From the NCBI RefSeq assembly GCF_900128985.1, contig NZ_FQUC01000013.1:1-64000 (forward strand): a DNA stretch of 64,000 nucleotides, given 5' to 3'. Positions 35,400 to 45,359 of this stretch are shown in pieces. The stretch comes from Indolivaga macrotermitis. Its GTDB lineage: Bacteria > Bacteroidota > Bacteroidia > Bacteroidales > Dysgonomonadaceae. The first letter of the stretch is position 1; the number at the start of each line of letters is the position of its first letter. The translations under genes were made by a program, and so were the position numbers. A model generated the notes under the pieces. The model did no database searches. It was not told the DNA's origin and saw only the letters and a program-made list of their open reading frames with translations.

Positions 35400-36752
35400 A
35401 TGAAACTAAGTACGCTATTATCTTTAGCTTTCGCTTTATCTATCACATTCGGATTTATCTCTTGTGATGACAACTTAAACGATATAGGTGGATCATTACA
35501 ACCCCCCAGTGACCTTATCAGTGTAGGAACCGATACTTTAGCTGTTTCCGCAAGAACTATATCAATGCAGGATTCAGTATTTGCACAAACTATAAACGGA
35601 ATATTAGGTAATTATGAAGATGATATCTTCGGCACTACTAAGTCCGATTATCTCTGTCAATTATATTTTCCTAAAGACACGAAATTCAAAGAAGATCTTT
35701 TAGCAATAGATTCTGTTCAGTTCGTGATCGATTATGCAAGCTACATAGGTGATTCCTTAGCACCAATGGGACTCTCTGTATACAAGGTAACAAAAGAACT
35801 TCCCGAATACTTCTATACAAACGCAGATCCTAAGAAATATACGGATATGAAATCGACAATAGCGAGCCAAGCCTTCTCTGTTGCCGGTTCTAAAATAACA
35901 GAAATATCCAGCGGTGTTATTTATAGACAAGTTATTGCCGAAATGGATACATCTTTTGGTAATGACCTATATTCTGCAATGAAAGCAGGCACTGTAACAG
36001 ATGACGTTTCTTTTAATAAATATTTTCCGGGAATGTATGTAACAACTACTTTCGGTTCAGGAACTCTGATACAAGCCTTGCAAACAACCGTTGACATATA
36101 TTACAGATATAAAACCCCTAACTTCGATAATACGACTGACACTATAATTAAAGGAACACTATCATTAGCTGTAACCAAGGAGGTAAACCAGTTGAATCGA
36201 GTGGAGAACAAAAATCCTGAATCGTTATTTGATACTTCTTCTGGTATGATTTACTCAAAAACTCCGGCTGGAGTATATCCTGAAGTAGTTTTGCCCATCA
36301 AACAAATTAAGCAAAATATGGTGAGCAATAACTTCGCATCTGTCAACTCAGCGATGTTTAGTGTTACCGGATATACAGAAAAAGAACCTACTGGCGCATT
36401 TTCGTACGGAAGATCGCAGTATTTGCTACTAGTCAATAAAGACTCCGTTGATTACTTCTTTAAAACGAGGTCTTTACCAAATAGTATCACAACATTCACA
36501 GCAGAAAGGAATACTTCGACTAATACGTATAAGTTTGGTAACTTGTCGCGTTTAATATCTATTTATAAGGATAAAAACCTTGAAGAAGATCCAACATTCG
36601 TACTTGTTCCTGTAGATTTATCATATATACAAGCATCTATATATTCGAATCCGGTATTGGTTAATGTTTATAATAAGATGTTACCAACGGCTTCAATATT
36701 CCGTAACAATGTTGATAATATGAGGCTAACCCTTATTTACACTCGATTTTAG
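35400..36752 (+). CDS. DUF4270 family lipoprotein
   Basis: A 450-residue surface or outer-membrane lipoprotein: signal peptide, lipobox FISC (Cys22), then CDDNLNDIGGSLQPP, the usual DUF4270 opening. The body alternates beta-rich segments (SVQFVIDYASYIGDSLAPM, AGVYPEVVLPIKQIK, SLAVTKEVNQLNRVENKN) and ends VDNMRLTLIYTRF. The domain is restricted to Bacteroidota and its function is unknown. The order panD-panC / GT5-like / DUF4270 seems conserved in the order, so a link between the last two is possible but unproven. Confidence 0.85.
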   Translation: MKLSTLLSLAFALSITFGFISCDDNLNDIGGSLQPPSDLISVGTDTLAVSARTISMQDSVFAQTINGILGNYEDDIFGTTKSDYLCQLYFPKDTKFKEDLLAIDSVQFVIDYASYIGDSLAPMGLSVYKVTKELPEYFYTNADPKKYTDMKSTIASQAFSVAGSKITEISSGVIYRQVIAEMDTSFGNDLYSAMKAGTVTDDVSFNKYFPGMYVTTTFGSGTLIQALQTTVDIYYRYKTPNFDNTTDTIIKGTLSLAVTKEVNQLNRVENKNPESLFDTSSGMIYSKTPAGVYPEVVLPIKQIKQNMVSNNFASVNSAMFSVTGYTEKEPTGAFSYGRSQYLLLVNKDSVDYFFKTRSLPNSITTFTAERNTSTNTYKFGNLSRLISIYKDKNLEEDPTFVLVPVDLSYIQASIYSNPVLVNVYNKMLPTASIFRNNVDNMRLTLIYTRF

Positions 36753-36788
36753 CGTAGATTAGATTCTCTTAGAAAACAAATAATAATG

Positions 36789-36820
36789 AAAACTCCGGAC
36801 TTAAAACCCGGAGTTTTTTT
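36789..36820 (+). terminator. Terminator after the DUF4270 gene
   Basis: Perfect ten-base stem AAAACTCCGG (36789-36798) with CCGGAGTTTT (36808-36817), nine-base loop, T run. Confidence 0.88.
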
Positions 36821-37095
36821 ATGTTTAACAACAAGTAAAATTTCTTTTTTGGAAAAAACCCTGATTTACCAGATACATAGTTTAAGATAATTTTGCAAAT
36901 ACCAAAACTATACATAAAAATATTTTCGGAAAACTTTTCTAAAAAAAATAAACAAATACACATTGATAATGAGATAATTAAAAAAATATTTGGAAAACTT
37001 TAAACTTTGTTGAAAAGATTTTGTTATAAAACTTGCGATCTATGATCAGTATTCATAATTTCGTATTCATAAACTCATAACATCAAAATAAGATA
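36821..37095. other. AT-rich leader of the ribonucleotide reductase gene
   Basis: No gene or RNA structure recognised. TTTG at 36989-36992 and TAAACTTTG at 37001-37009 are promoter-like but at poor spacing. I looked for a cobalamin riboswitch before this B12-dependent enzyme and saw none. Confidence 0.4.
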
Positions 37096-39648
37096 ATGGA
37101 ACGTAAAGTCTATACATTTAATGAAGCCTATGAGGCTACATTAAATTACTTCAAGGGGGACGAATTGGCCGCAAAAGTCTGGGTCAATAAATATGCCTTA
37201 AAAGATGCAGAAGGTAATATCTATGAAAAAACTCCTATTGATATGCACTGGCGACTAGCCAATGAAATTGCTCGCATCGAAAATAAGTATGAAAACGGAC
37301 TTACGAGCCAACAATTATATGACTTATTTGATAATTTCAAATATATAATTCCACAGGGGAGCCCCATGACCGGAATTGGAAACAATTACCAAATAGCTTC
37401 TCTTTCGAACTGTTTTGTTATAGGAGTAGATGGTTCTGCGGACTCATACGGGGCTATTATGCATATTGACCAGGAGCAGGTTCAACTAATGAAACGTAGA
37501 GGTGGTGTAGGACATGATCTTTCACATATCCGCCCTAAAGGTTCTCCGGTTAAAAACTCAGCATTAACTTCTACTGGACTGGTTCCTTTCATGGAAAGGT
37601 ATTCTAACTCAACACGCGAAGTTGCTCAGGACGGCCGTCGTGGAGCATTAATGCTTAGTGTATCAATAAAGCATCCTGATGCAGAATCGTTTATTGATGC
37701 AAAAATGACTGAAGGTAAAGTTACCGGAGCCAATGTATCGGTGAAAATTGATGACGAGTTTATGCAGGCTGTAGTAGACCAGTCGAGTTATACACAGCAG
37801 TATCCGATCAACTCCGATAATCCTACAACAGTAAAAGAAATAAAAGCAACCAAACTTTGGGAAAAGATCGTTCATAACGCATGGAGGTCAGCCGAACCCG
37901 GTGTATTATTCTGGGATACGATTATCAGAGAATCAGTGCCTGACTGCTATGCCGATTTAGGCTTTAGAACTGTATCAACAAATCCTTGTGGCGAAATACC
38001 TTTGTGTCCTTATGACAGCTGTCGTTTATTAGCTATCAATTTATACTCTTATGTAGTCAATCCTTTTACTGATAAAGCATATTTCGACTTCGAATTATTC
38101 AAGAAACACGTTGCTTTAGCACAACGTATCATGGACGATATTATCGACCTTGAAACTGAAAAGATAGACAATATCCTTCTAAAAATAGAAGAAGACCCCG
38201 AAGTTGAAGAAGTAAAATATACAGAACGTAACCTTTGGAATAAGATTCGTAAAAAAACACTTCAAGGACGCAGAACAGGTGTTGGTATTACAGCCGAAGG
38301 AGATATGCTTGCAGCAATGAACCTTCGTTACGGAACAGAAGATGCAACTGCATTTGCTGAAGAAATACAACGCACGCTTGCTATAGCAGCTTATCATTCA
38401 TCTGTAGATTTAGCGAAAGAAAGAGGTGCTTTTGAAATATTCGATATCGAAAGAGAAAAGAATAATCCTTTTATTAACAGACTTTGTGCTGCTGACCCAG
38501 AGCTTTATGCCAAAATGGAAAAATATGGTAGACGTAATATTGCATGTCTTACTATCGCTCCAACAGGAACTACGAGCTTAATGTCTCAGTCCACCTCGGG
38601 TATTGAACCTGTATTCCTTCCCGTATATAAACGTCGCCGGAAAGTAAATCCGAATGATGCCCAAGTAACTAAGATTGATTTCGTAGATGAGAACGGAGAC
38701 TCTTGGGAAGAATATATCGTATTCCACCATAAATTTGTAACTTGGATGGAAGCCAAAGGATATTCAACTTCTAAAAAGTATAATAACGAAGAATTAGATA
38801 AGCTTATAGCCGAATCTCCCTATTATAAAGCGACATCGAATGATGTAGACTGGTTACAGAAAGTAAAGATGCAGGGACGTATACAAAAATGGGTTGACCA
38901 CTCGATCAGTGTGACTATAAACCTTCCTTCTGACGTTTCCGAAGACTTAGTAAATAAGCTCTATATCGAAGCTTGGAAAAGTGGATGTAAAGGATGTACA
39001 GTCTATCGCGACGGTTCGAGAGCCGGGGTACTGATATCTGCTGACGATAAGAAAAACACCAAAAAAGAAGATTGTGGAGACTGTTTCGAACGTCCGACGG
39101 TTATACCTTCCAGGCCTAAAGAATTAGAAGCTGATGTGATCAGATTCCAGAATAATAAAGAAAAGTGGATTGCTTTTATCGGAATGGTCGATAATCGTCC
39201 ATATGAGATCTTTACCGGTTTGAATGATGATGATGAAGGTATTATGTTACCAAAACATGTCAACAAAGGCGTTATAATAAAAAGAACTGACGATGACGGA
39301 GAACGTAGTTACGACTTCCAGTTCAAGAACAAACGTGGCTATAAAACGACAATCGAAGGACTTAACAGTAAGTTTAATCCTGAATACTGGAACTATGCCA
39401 AATTGATTTCCGGAGTACTAAGATATGCAATGCCTATTGATCAGGTAATAAAACTTGTACAAGGTTTGGAGTTAGATAGCGAAACAATCAACACATGGAA
39501 AAACGGTGTTGAGCGGGCTTTGAAAAAGTATCTTCCTAACGGAGCTGAAGTCAAAGGGCAAAAATGTCCTATATGTGAACAGGAAACACTAGTATATCAG
39601 GAGGGTTGTTTGAAATGCAACAACTGCGGTGCATCTAAATGCGGCTGA
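37096..39648 (+). CDS. nrdJ: Adenosylcobalamin-dependent (class II) ribonucleotide reductase
   Basis: An 850-residue enzyme that reduces ribonucleotides to deoxyribonucleotides using adenosylcobalamin, so it works with or without oxygen. The active-site pair is in SLSNCFVIG (Cys111) and NPCGEIPLCPYDSCR, with Asn296, Cys298 and Glu300 of the NxCxE radical-chemistry motif. TIAPTGTTSLMSQSTSGIEP is the substrate phosphate loop. The C-terminal tail CPICEQETLVYQEGC then CNNCGASKCG holds redox or zinc Cys pairs. The long C-terminal extension is normal for this subgroup. Confidence 0.93.
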   Translation: MERKVYTFNEAYEATLNYFKGDELAAKVWVNKYALKDAEGNIYEKTPIDMHWRLANEIARIENKYENGLTSQQLYDLFDNFKYIIPQGSPMTGIGNNYQIASLSNCFVIGVDGSADSYGAIMHIDQEQVQLMKRRGGVGHDLSHIRPKGSPVKNSALTSTGLVPFMERYSNSTREVAQDGRRGALMLSVSIKHPDAESFIDAKMTEGKVTGANVSVKIDDEFMQAVVDQSSYTQQYPINSDNPTTVKEIKATKLWEKIVHNAWRSAEPGVLFWDTIIRESVPDCYADLGFRTVSTNPCGEIPLCPYDSCRLLAINLYSYVVNPFTDKAYFDFELFKKHVALAQRIMDDIIDLETEKIDNILLKIEEDPEVEEVKYTERNLWNKIRKKTLQGRRTGVGITAEGDMLAAMNLRYGTEDATAFAEEIQRTLAIAAYHSSVDLAKERGAFEIFDIEREKNNPFINRLCAADPELYAKMEKYGRRNIACLTIAPTGTTSLMSQSTSGIEPVFLPVYKRRRKVNPNDAQVTKIDFVDENGDSWEEYIVFHHKFVTWMEAKGYSTSKKYNNEELDKLIAESPYYKATSNDVDWLQKVKMQGRIQKWVDHSISVTINLPSDVSEDLVNKLYIEAWKSGCKGCTVYRDGSRAGVLISADDKKNTKKEDCGDCFERPTVIPSRPKELEADVIRFQNNKEKWIAFIGMVDNRPYEIFTGLNDDDEGIMLPKHVNKGVIIKRTDDDGERSYDFQFKNKRGYKTTIEGLNSKFNPEYWNYAKLISGVLRYAMPIDQVIKLVQGLELDSETINTWKNGVERALKKYLPNGAEVKGQKCPICEQETLVYQEGCLKCNNCGASKCG

Positions 39649-39673
39649 TATAGTAGAAATCAAATAAATATAA

Positions 39674-39706
39674 AAAGCTCGGGGAGAATTCTTCCTGAGT
39701 TTTTTA
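39674..39706 (+). terminator. Terminator after nrdJ
   Basis: AAAAAGCTCGGGG paired with TTCCTGAGTTTTTT through G-C, A-T and two G-T pairs, followed by a T run. Confidence 0.65.
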
Positions 39707-39733
39707 TTCGCTGACCTTCAAATAAAAATAACA

Positions 39734-40210
39734 ATGGAAAATGTACAACAAAATCATCAGGGATTGACCGTAACCTTTCGAGCCCAACAACTCCTAAAGA
39801 GTTCAGCTAATTGGGCAAAGTTCGTAGCCATATTTTCGATTCTGTTCACGGCCGTTATCGGTATGGGTACTTATATTATGTACCTTATGGCGCAGAGTAT
39901 ATCTAGAGTTCCTGACGAAGCCAAAACCGGATTATCTCTCTTTACTGCTATTTCATCTATTATTCTGATTGCAGTAACTGCTACTTACTTTTACTCTCTC
40001 TACAGAATTCTTAAGTTCTCAGGTACAGTGAAGTTCGCCATTGAATCCTACAATTCGGATGTACTGACTGAATCGTTCGAACATCTGAAAGCCCATTACA
40101 AAAGTCTGGGAATAATGATGATAGTAATGCTTGTAGCATATTTTATTATTGCAATCGCTTTTGGAATATTTATAGCCTATGCAACGAAAATCATGATGGA
40201 AACATTTTGA
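39734..40210 (+). CDS. DUF5362 family membrane protein
   Basis: A 158-residue protein with four hydrophobic segments: about 27-52 (ANWAKFVAIFSILFTAVIGM), 67-88, and a long pair at 123-150 (LGIMMIVMLVAYFIIAIAFG). It resembles the small Bacteroidota family DUF5362. Function is unknown. It stands alone between nrdJ's terminator and the bidirectional terminator shared with nuoN, and has no obvious link to either neighbour. Confidence 0.75.
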   Translation: MENVQQNHQGLTVTFRAQQLLKSSANWAKFVAIFSILFTAVIGMGTYIMYLMAQSISRVPDEAKTGLSLFTAISSIILIAVTATYFYSLYRILKFSGTVKFAIESYNSDVLTESFEHLKAHYKSLGIMMIVMLVAYFIIAIAFGIFIAYATKIMMETF

Positions 40211-40223
40211 AAATCAAGATAAA

Positions 40224-40258
40224 AAAATAGCCACAGGAACTTTCCCTGTGGCTATTTT
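40224..40258. terminator. Bidirectional terminator between the DUF5362 gene and nuoN
   Basis: A 14-base perfect stem AAAATAGCCACAGG (40224-40237) with CCTGTGGCTATTTT (40245-40258), seven-base loop, A/T ends on both sides, ending both convergent units. Confidence 0.9.
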
Positions 40259-40275
40259 CATATATCTCTTATATT

Positions 40276-41664
40276 TTAAATAGTTAATCCCATAATTACC
40301 GAAGGGAAAAGACCTAATATAATATTTAATGTAATAGCAATCGAAGCTACGATCACATAGCGTGCATCGACTTTCAGAGCTTGAGTACGTACCGAATCTT
40401 TAGAGAACATCACATTCGCCGTACCAAAATAATAGTAAATAGCGATAATAGAATTAATAACCCCGAAGATGACCAATATAAGGTAACCCGATTCTATCAT
40501 TTGGGTAAACATAAATAACTTTGCAAAGAACCCGGCAAAAATAGGTATACCACCTAAAGATACCATTGCACAAGTAAATAATCCTGCCAAATAAGATTTC
40601 TCTTTAGCTAAACCGAATATATTAGAGATATCTTCATCCTTATCTCCACAGACAGCCATTATCACGGCAAAAGCAGCGATACCTGCCAGAGAATAAGCAG
40701 CAGCATAATAAAGTATAACGTTCGTCCCTGCGCCATTAGACAGCAGATCCATCATCATAAATCCGGCATGAGAAATACCCGAATATGCCATCAATCGTTT
40801 CAGATTACGTTGACGTAAAGCTGTTATATTACCAACCGACAATGTAAGTATAGTAAGAATAACAACTACTATCTGGAATGCAGGGGTCATACCTACCGCA
40901 AAGATTACAAATACCTTGTAAAGAGCTCCCAGAGCAGCCACTTTAACCAAAGTGCTCATCAATGCCGTTACCAATGTTGGAGAACCTTCGTATACATCAG
41001 GAGCCCAGAAATGAAATGGCACAACACCGGCTTTAAAGAATAAGCCGACTGCTATCATTACAAAACCTATTTTAAACCAAACGGGTAAAGCTTCTCCCTG
41101 AGCCATGGATATTGCAATGATAGTTTCGATGTCAAAGGAACCAATAGCACCGTATACCAAAGCAATACCGAACAGAATGAAACTCGAGGCAAAAGCACCC
41201 ATAATGAAATATTTCATTCCGGCCTCATTACTCATTTTATCTTTCGGATTACTGGCTGCTAATATATAAGCCGGAATTGAAAGGACTTCGACCCCGATAA
41301 AGAACATAGATAAATTACTGAAAGAGACCATTGCTATTGCACCGGCAAGCATGAAGATTATCAGTGCTACATAATCCGCAATCTTATCTATCCGTTCAGC
41401 ATAGAATTTAGGACTCATCATCAGAACAAGCATGGTGAGAATAATAAACAGGCTCGAAAATCCTCTCGAATATCCTGTACTCACAACCATCTTGTAAGTA
41501 TCAATATCAAGAAATGATGTATTTAGATAAAACTCGGCAATAGTCATGCCCAATATTCCGGCCAGACCTAAAAGGGTTATCGGAACCAGGATTTTTCTTA
41601 AATTCAAAACCTCCAGTAACAGGCAGATTATACCTAATGCTGAGACAGCTACTAATGTACTCAT
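40276..41664 (-). CDS. nuoN: NADH-quinone oxidoreductase subunit N
   Basis: A 462-residue antiporter-like membrane subunit of complex I, one of three proton channels. Conserved pieces include FIGVEVLSIPAYILAA with the channel Glu, the KAGVVPFHFWAPDVYEGSP helix region with its Lys, and LKRLMAYSGISHAGFM. About fourteen helices are visible. It is the last gene of the nuo operon, 24 bases after nuoM and ending at a strong terminator. Confidence 0.95.
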   Translation of the reverse strand: MSTLVAVSALGIICLLLEVLNLRKILVPITLLGLAGILGMTIAEFYLNTSFLDIDTYKMVVSTGYSRGFSSLFIILTMLVLMMSPKFYAERIDKIADYVALIIFMLAGAIAMVSFSNLSMFFIGVEVLSIPAYILAASNPKDKMSNEAGMKYFIMGAFASSFILFGIALVYGAIGSFDIETIIAISMAQGEALPVWFKIGFVMIAVGLFFKAGVVPFHFWAPDVYEGSPTLVTALMSTLVKVAALGALYKVFVIFAVGMTPAFQIVVVILTILTLSVGNITALRQRNLKRLMAYSGISHAGFMMMDLLSNGAGTNVILYYAAAYSLAGIAAFAVIMAVCGDKDEDISNIFGLAKEKSYLAGLFTCAMVSLGGIPIFAGFFAKLFMFTQMIESGYLILVIFGVINSIIAIYYYFGTANVMFSKDSVRTQALKVDARYVIVASIAITLNIILGLFPSVIMGLTI

Positions 41665-41688
41665 TACTATATCTTGCTATTTTATTCG

Positions 41689-43125
41689 TTATCTATTTAT
41701 ATATGTCATTAATTCCTGAAGGCTCGGCGATATTATATCTACAATAGGTTTAGAATAAATCCCGAAAAATATCAGAACTACAGCCGACAACACAAATACC
41801 AATGTTTCATTGATAGTCAGGTCAGGAAATGACCGGTTAATTTTGTCCCCAAGCATCACATATTGGTACATACGCAACATAAAGAATGCTCCAAGGAACA
41901 TAGAAGCACCTAACGGCAGAAGATATCCAAGGTGTACCTGGTAAACTCCATACATAATAGTGAACTCTCCCACGAAATTAAACGTCAGAGGGATCGCTAT
42001 AGATGCCAATATCATAAAGAAGAATGCTATTGTAAACTTAGGTGCACTAGACTTGATCCCACCCATTTTGCTAATCAAAGGTGTTTTCAATCTACGGTGT
42101 ATAACCTCTGCCGAGAAGAATAAACCTATAATTCCAAACCCGTGCGCTAAAATCAGTATAACTGCACCTTGCAATCCATCATATGTTAACGCATAAACAC
42201 CCGCAGCAATAAAACCAACATGCGAAAGCGATGCATAGGCGAAAAAGCGTTTCAGGTTATCTTGTCTCAATGCTATAATCGCACCATATAACACACCTAT
42301 AATAGAAAGGATCAATACCAATGACCGTAATTCATGTGCAGCATACGGAGTAACAGGCAATTGCCAACGGATAACACTATATAATCCCATTTTTGACATC
42401 AGTGCACCCAACAAAAGGGTTCCCATAATCGGGGCCTTTTGATATACACTTGCCTGCCATGTATGGAAAGGGAATACCGGAATCTTTATCGCATACGCTA
42501 AAAAGAATGCGAGGAATATCCATATCTGTTCAGTATGGCTCAGGTTTGCATTGTATATATCATGAAGTTCAAGACTTCCGACTTTTACATACATATATAT
42601 AATTGCCGCTAACATAAACAGCGAGCCTGCAAATGTATAGATGAAGAATGTCATAGCTGACCTACGGCGTTTTGCTCTTTCTCCATTACCCCAAAGTACA
42701 ACAATAAAATAAATCGGTATCAGAGACATTTCCCAGAATACATAATACACAAGGGCATTACTGCTCAAGAAAACACCAGTCATAGCAAAAGACATGAATA
42801 ACACAAGGCTATACAAAATCCGTTCTGATTTTACCGTATGTGATATACTCGTAAGCATGATAATGGGCAGTAACAGCGAGTTAAGCAAGAGCATAACCAA
42901 TGATAAGCCATCTACCTTCAATGAGAAAGCAATATTTGGTTTACTTATCCATTCTATACTGTACGAAGTTGCTCCTGTAGATTGGTATTCGAGTAAAAGT
43001 GATATCGAAAATGCTGCTGCCGCTATGGCAAACAACATGGCTACCTTCGAAGCAAATCTGTTTCCCGAAAAGTAGGTTACCAATGACCCTGCTAATAAAA
43101 TAAGTAGTATAATAGCGATATTCAT
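41689..43125 (-). CDS. nuoM: NADH-quinone oxidoreductase subunit M
   Basis: A 478-residue antiporter-like subunit. The channel Glu lies in YYVFWEMSLIPIYFIV, the lysine-bearing VFPFHTWQASVYQKAPIMGTLL follows, and RQDNLKRFFAYASLSHVGFIAAG is the broken-helix signature. Its N-terminus begins MNIAIILLILLAG. It starts 15 bases after nuoL. No irregularities. Confidence 0.95.
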   Translation of the reverse strand: MNIAIILLILLAGSLVTYFSGNRFASKVAMLFAIAAAAFSISLLLEYQSTGATSYSIEWISKPNIAFSLKVDGLSLVMLLLNSLLLPIIMLTSISHTVKSERILYSLVLFMSFAMTGVFLSSNALVYYVFWEMSLIPIYFIVVLWGNGERAKRRRSAMTFFIYTFAGSLFMLAAIIYMYVKVGSLELHDIYNANLSHTEQIWIFLAFFLAYAIKIPVFPFHTWQASVYQKAPIMGTLLLGALMSKMGLYSVIRWQLPVTPYAAHELRSLVLILSIIGVLYGAIIALRQDNLKRFFAYASLSHVGFIAAGVYALTYDGLQGAVILILAHGFGIIGLFFSAEVIHRRLKTPLISKMGGIKSSAPKFTIAFFFMILASIAIPLTFNFVGEFTIMYGVYQVHLGYLLPLGASMFLGAFFMLRMYQYVMLGDKINRSFPDLTINETLVFVLSAVVLIFFGIYSKPIVDIISPSLQELMTYINR

Positions 43126-43140
43126 TTCTATATAAAATTT

Positions 43141-45027
43141 TTACACGAAAAATAAGTAAGCGACAATCGAACAGAAACCGATAACAAAGAAGAATAAGTA
43201 AAGCCCTATACTTCCGTTTTGTATAGCCCTCAATGGTATAGACAGAGCTGCTATCAGGTAACCGAATCCAAATACAATGGCATTCATTATATTTTCTACT
43301 ATATTCTTGAAGAAATTTGCCAATACGTAAAACGGCTTTACAAATAGAGTATCATATATCTCATCGATATAGTATTTGTTATAAGCTACTTTTGCAAATC
43401 CTGTTATCTTATCATCTTCTTCGGGAACAACAGACTTAACTATATACTGGTAATATGCGATAGCTAAACCAATCAATGCTATAAGAACTGATATACCTAT
43501 CAGCATAAACTGATGGGAAGTAGCTCCGTGCTCTGCCGGAACGCCAGCAACTAATATAGGTGACAAATATTCATTAAGCCAACTGTAGCCGAACGGTAAA
43601 CTGATAAGTCCGCCTATTGTAGCTAAAACAGCCAGTATTATCAAAGGCAAAGTCATTACAAATGGAGATTCATGTAAATGATGTTTTTGTTCTTCCGTTC
43701 CTCTAAAACCTTTATTAAAAGTAAGGAACAAAGCTCTGAACATATAAAAAGCAGTCATCAACGAAGCAAGAGCTGCTAATACCCAAAGTCCTATATTATT
43801 TTCAAAAGCAACTACCATTATTTCATCCTTCGAGAAAAATCCCGCAAATGGAGGAATGCCCGAAATAGATAAGGTAGATATAAAGAAGGTAGCAAATGTT
43901 ATTGGAAGAACTTTTCTCAATCCACCCATTTTACGCATATCCTGTTCTCCTCCCATGGCATGAATTACCGAACCCGATCCTAAGAACAGACACGCTTTGA
44001 AAAATGCATGTGTAATTACGTGGAATACTGCTACATGATATGCACCTAGCCCGATAGCTAAAAACATAAGACCAAGTTGCGAAACAGTTGAGTATGCCAG
44101 AACCTTTTTAATATCAGTTTGGAAAATACCAATAGATGCAGCAAACAGAGCAGTAACAGCACCTATTATCGCAATAAACAGTTGAACATCGGGTGTTAGA
44201 TTGAAAATAAAGTTCAATCGGGTTATCATAAATATACCTGCCGTTACCATAGTTGCAGCATGTATCAATGCCGAAACCGGAGTTGGCCCTGCCATTGCAT
44301 CGGGTAGCCATGTATATAATGGAATCTGAGCACTTTTACCCATTGCCCCTATGAAAAGGCATAAAGTTCCGAGCCCAAGTAAACCAGACACTTCGAGATT
44401 AGAAGTAGTAGTTACTGCTAATTTTAGGCTATCAAAATCGATTGTCTTAAATATATATCCAAGAGTAAACACTCCGGTAAGGAATCCTAAGTCCCCTATC
44501 CTATTCATAATAAAGGCTTTCTTTGCCGCATCGTTAAACTTATGATTCTTATACCAGAACCCTATAAGCAGATATGAACAAAGTCCGACTCCTTCCCATC
44601 CGATAAACATGATCGCCAGGTTATTAGCTGTAACCAGAATAATCATGAAAAATATAAACAAGTTCAGGTAAGAAAAAAAGCGGTCGATATTTTCGTCACC
44701 TTTCATATACCCTATCGAATACAAATGTATAAGAGCTCCGATACCGGTTACAAACATCAGCCAAATCAATGATAACTGATCCAGAACCAGTTCGAAATTA
44801 GCTTTGAAATCCGAAAAACTTACCCATTCGAACAGATGTACATGGATAGCCTGTCCTGTTGAAACAATCTTTATAAAATAAATCAGTGTGATCACAAAAC
44901 TACCTGTAACTGCAGCTGTAGCAATCAGTCCCGGTAATGTTTTTCCCAGCTTTTTACCAACAAACAAGTTTATCAAGAAACCTGCCAGAGGAAAAATCAA
45001 AAGCAATAATATCAATCCTGTCTCCAT
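43141..45027 (-). CDS. nuoL: NADH-quinone oxidoreductase subunit L
   Basis: A 628-residue subunit: an antiporter-like core (FIGWEGVGLCSYLLIGFWY, LPDAMAGPTPVSALIHAATM, KVLAYSTVSQLGLMFLA) plus the family's long C-terminal extension, including the connecting helix and last anchor (residues about 515-628, ending VIGFCSIVAYLFFV). Length is normal. It follows nuoK by seven bases. The lateral helix couples quinone chemistry to the distal pumps in known structures. Confidence 0.96.
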   Translation of the reverse strand: METGLILLLLIFPLAGFLINLFVGKKLGKTLPGLIATAAVTGSFVITLIYFIKIVSTGQAIHVHLFEWVSFSDFKANFELVLDQLSLIWLMFVTGIGALIHLYSIGYMKGDENIDRFFSYLNLFIFFMIILVTANNLAIMFIGWEGVGLCSYLLIGFWYKNHKFNDAAKKAFIMNRIGDLGFLTGVFTLGYIFKTIDFDSLKLAVTTTSNLEVSGLLGLGTLCLFIGAMGKSAQIPLYTWLPDAMAGPTPVSALIHAATMVTAGIFMITRLNFIFNLTPDVQLFIAIIGAVTALFAASIGIFQTDIKKVLAYSTVSQLGLMFLAIGLGAYHVAVFHVITHAFFKACLFLGSGSVIHAMGGEQDMRKMGGLRKVLPITFATFFISTLSISGIPPFAGFFSKDEIMVVAFENNIGLWVLAALASLMTAFYMFRALFLTFNKGFRGTEEQKHHLHESPFVMTLPLIILAVLATIGGLISLPFGYSWLNEYLSPILVAGVPAEHGATSHQFMLIGISVLIALIGLAIAYYQYIVKSVVPEEDDKITGFAKVAYNKYYIDEIYDTLFVKPFYVLANFFKNIVENIMNAIVFGFGYLIAALSIPLRAIQNGSIGLYLFFFVIGFCSIVAYLFFV

Positions 45028-45034
45028 TCGAAAA

Positions 45035-45355
45035 TTATCCTTTCAAGTTTTTTAAATTATCAATATCAATAGAACCGATATTTCTGAATATAGCCACCAG
45101 AATGGCCAATCCTACCGCTACTTCGGCGGCAGCTACTGCCATCGAAAAAATAACAAATACCTGCGCACTTGCATCCTGGTGGTAAACCGAAAATACGGCG
45201 AGCAGCATATTTGCTGCGGCGAGCATAAGCTCGACAGACATTAGCATTACTATAGTACTGCGCCTATAGAGCATACCCAGAACACCCACACAAAACAATA
45301 ATGCCGAGAGGTAGATGTAATTGTTAATTCCTACTTGTTCTAAAATATCATGCAT
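45035..45355 (-). CDS. nuoK: NADH-quinone oxidoreductase subunit K
   Basis: A 106-residue three-helix subunit (MrpC-like). I choose ATG 45355 (MHDILEQVGINNYIYL), because the longer frame to 45397 would overlap nuoJ by 38 bases and exceed the usual length of about 100. The two buried Glu of the proton path lie in MLMSVELMLAAANMLL and AVAAAEVAVGLAILVAIF. Four bases separate it from nuoJ. Confidence 0.94.
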   Translation of the reverse strand: MHDILEQVGINNYIYLSALLFCVGVLGMLYRRSTIVMLMSVELMLAAANMLLAVFSVYHQDASAQVFVIFSMAVAAAEVAVGLAILVAIFRNIGSIDIDNLKNLKG

Positions 45356-45359
45356 AGCT

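Noticed and set aside
36821-37095. Cobalamin riboswitch before nrdJ
   Set aside because: No B12-box-like conserved sequence or stable multi-stem region could be seen; only an AT-rich leader.
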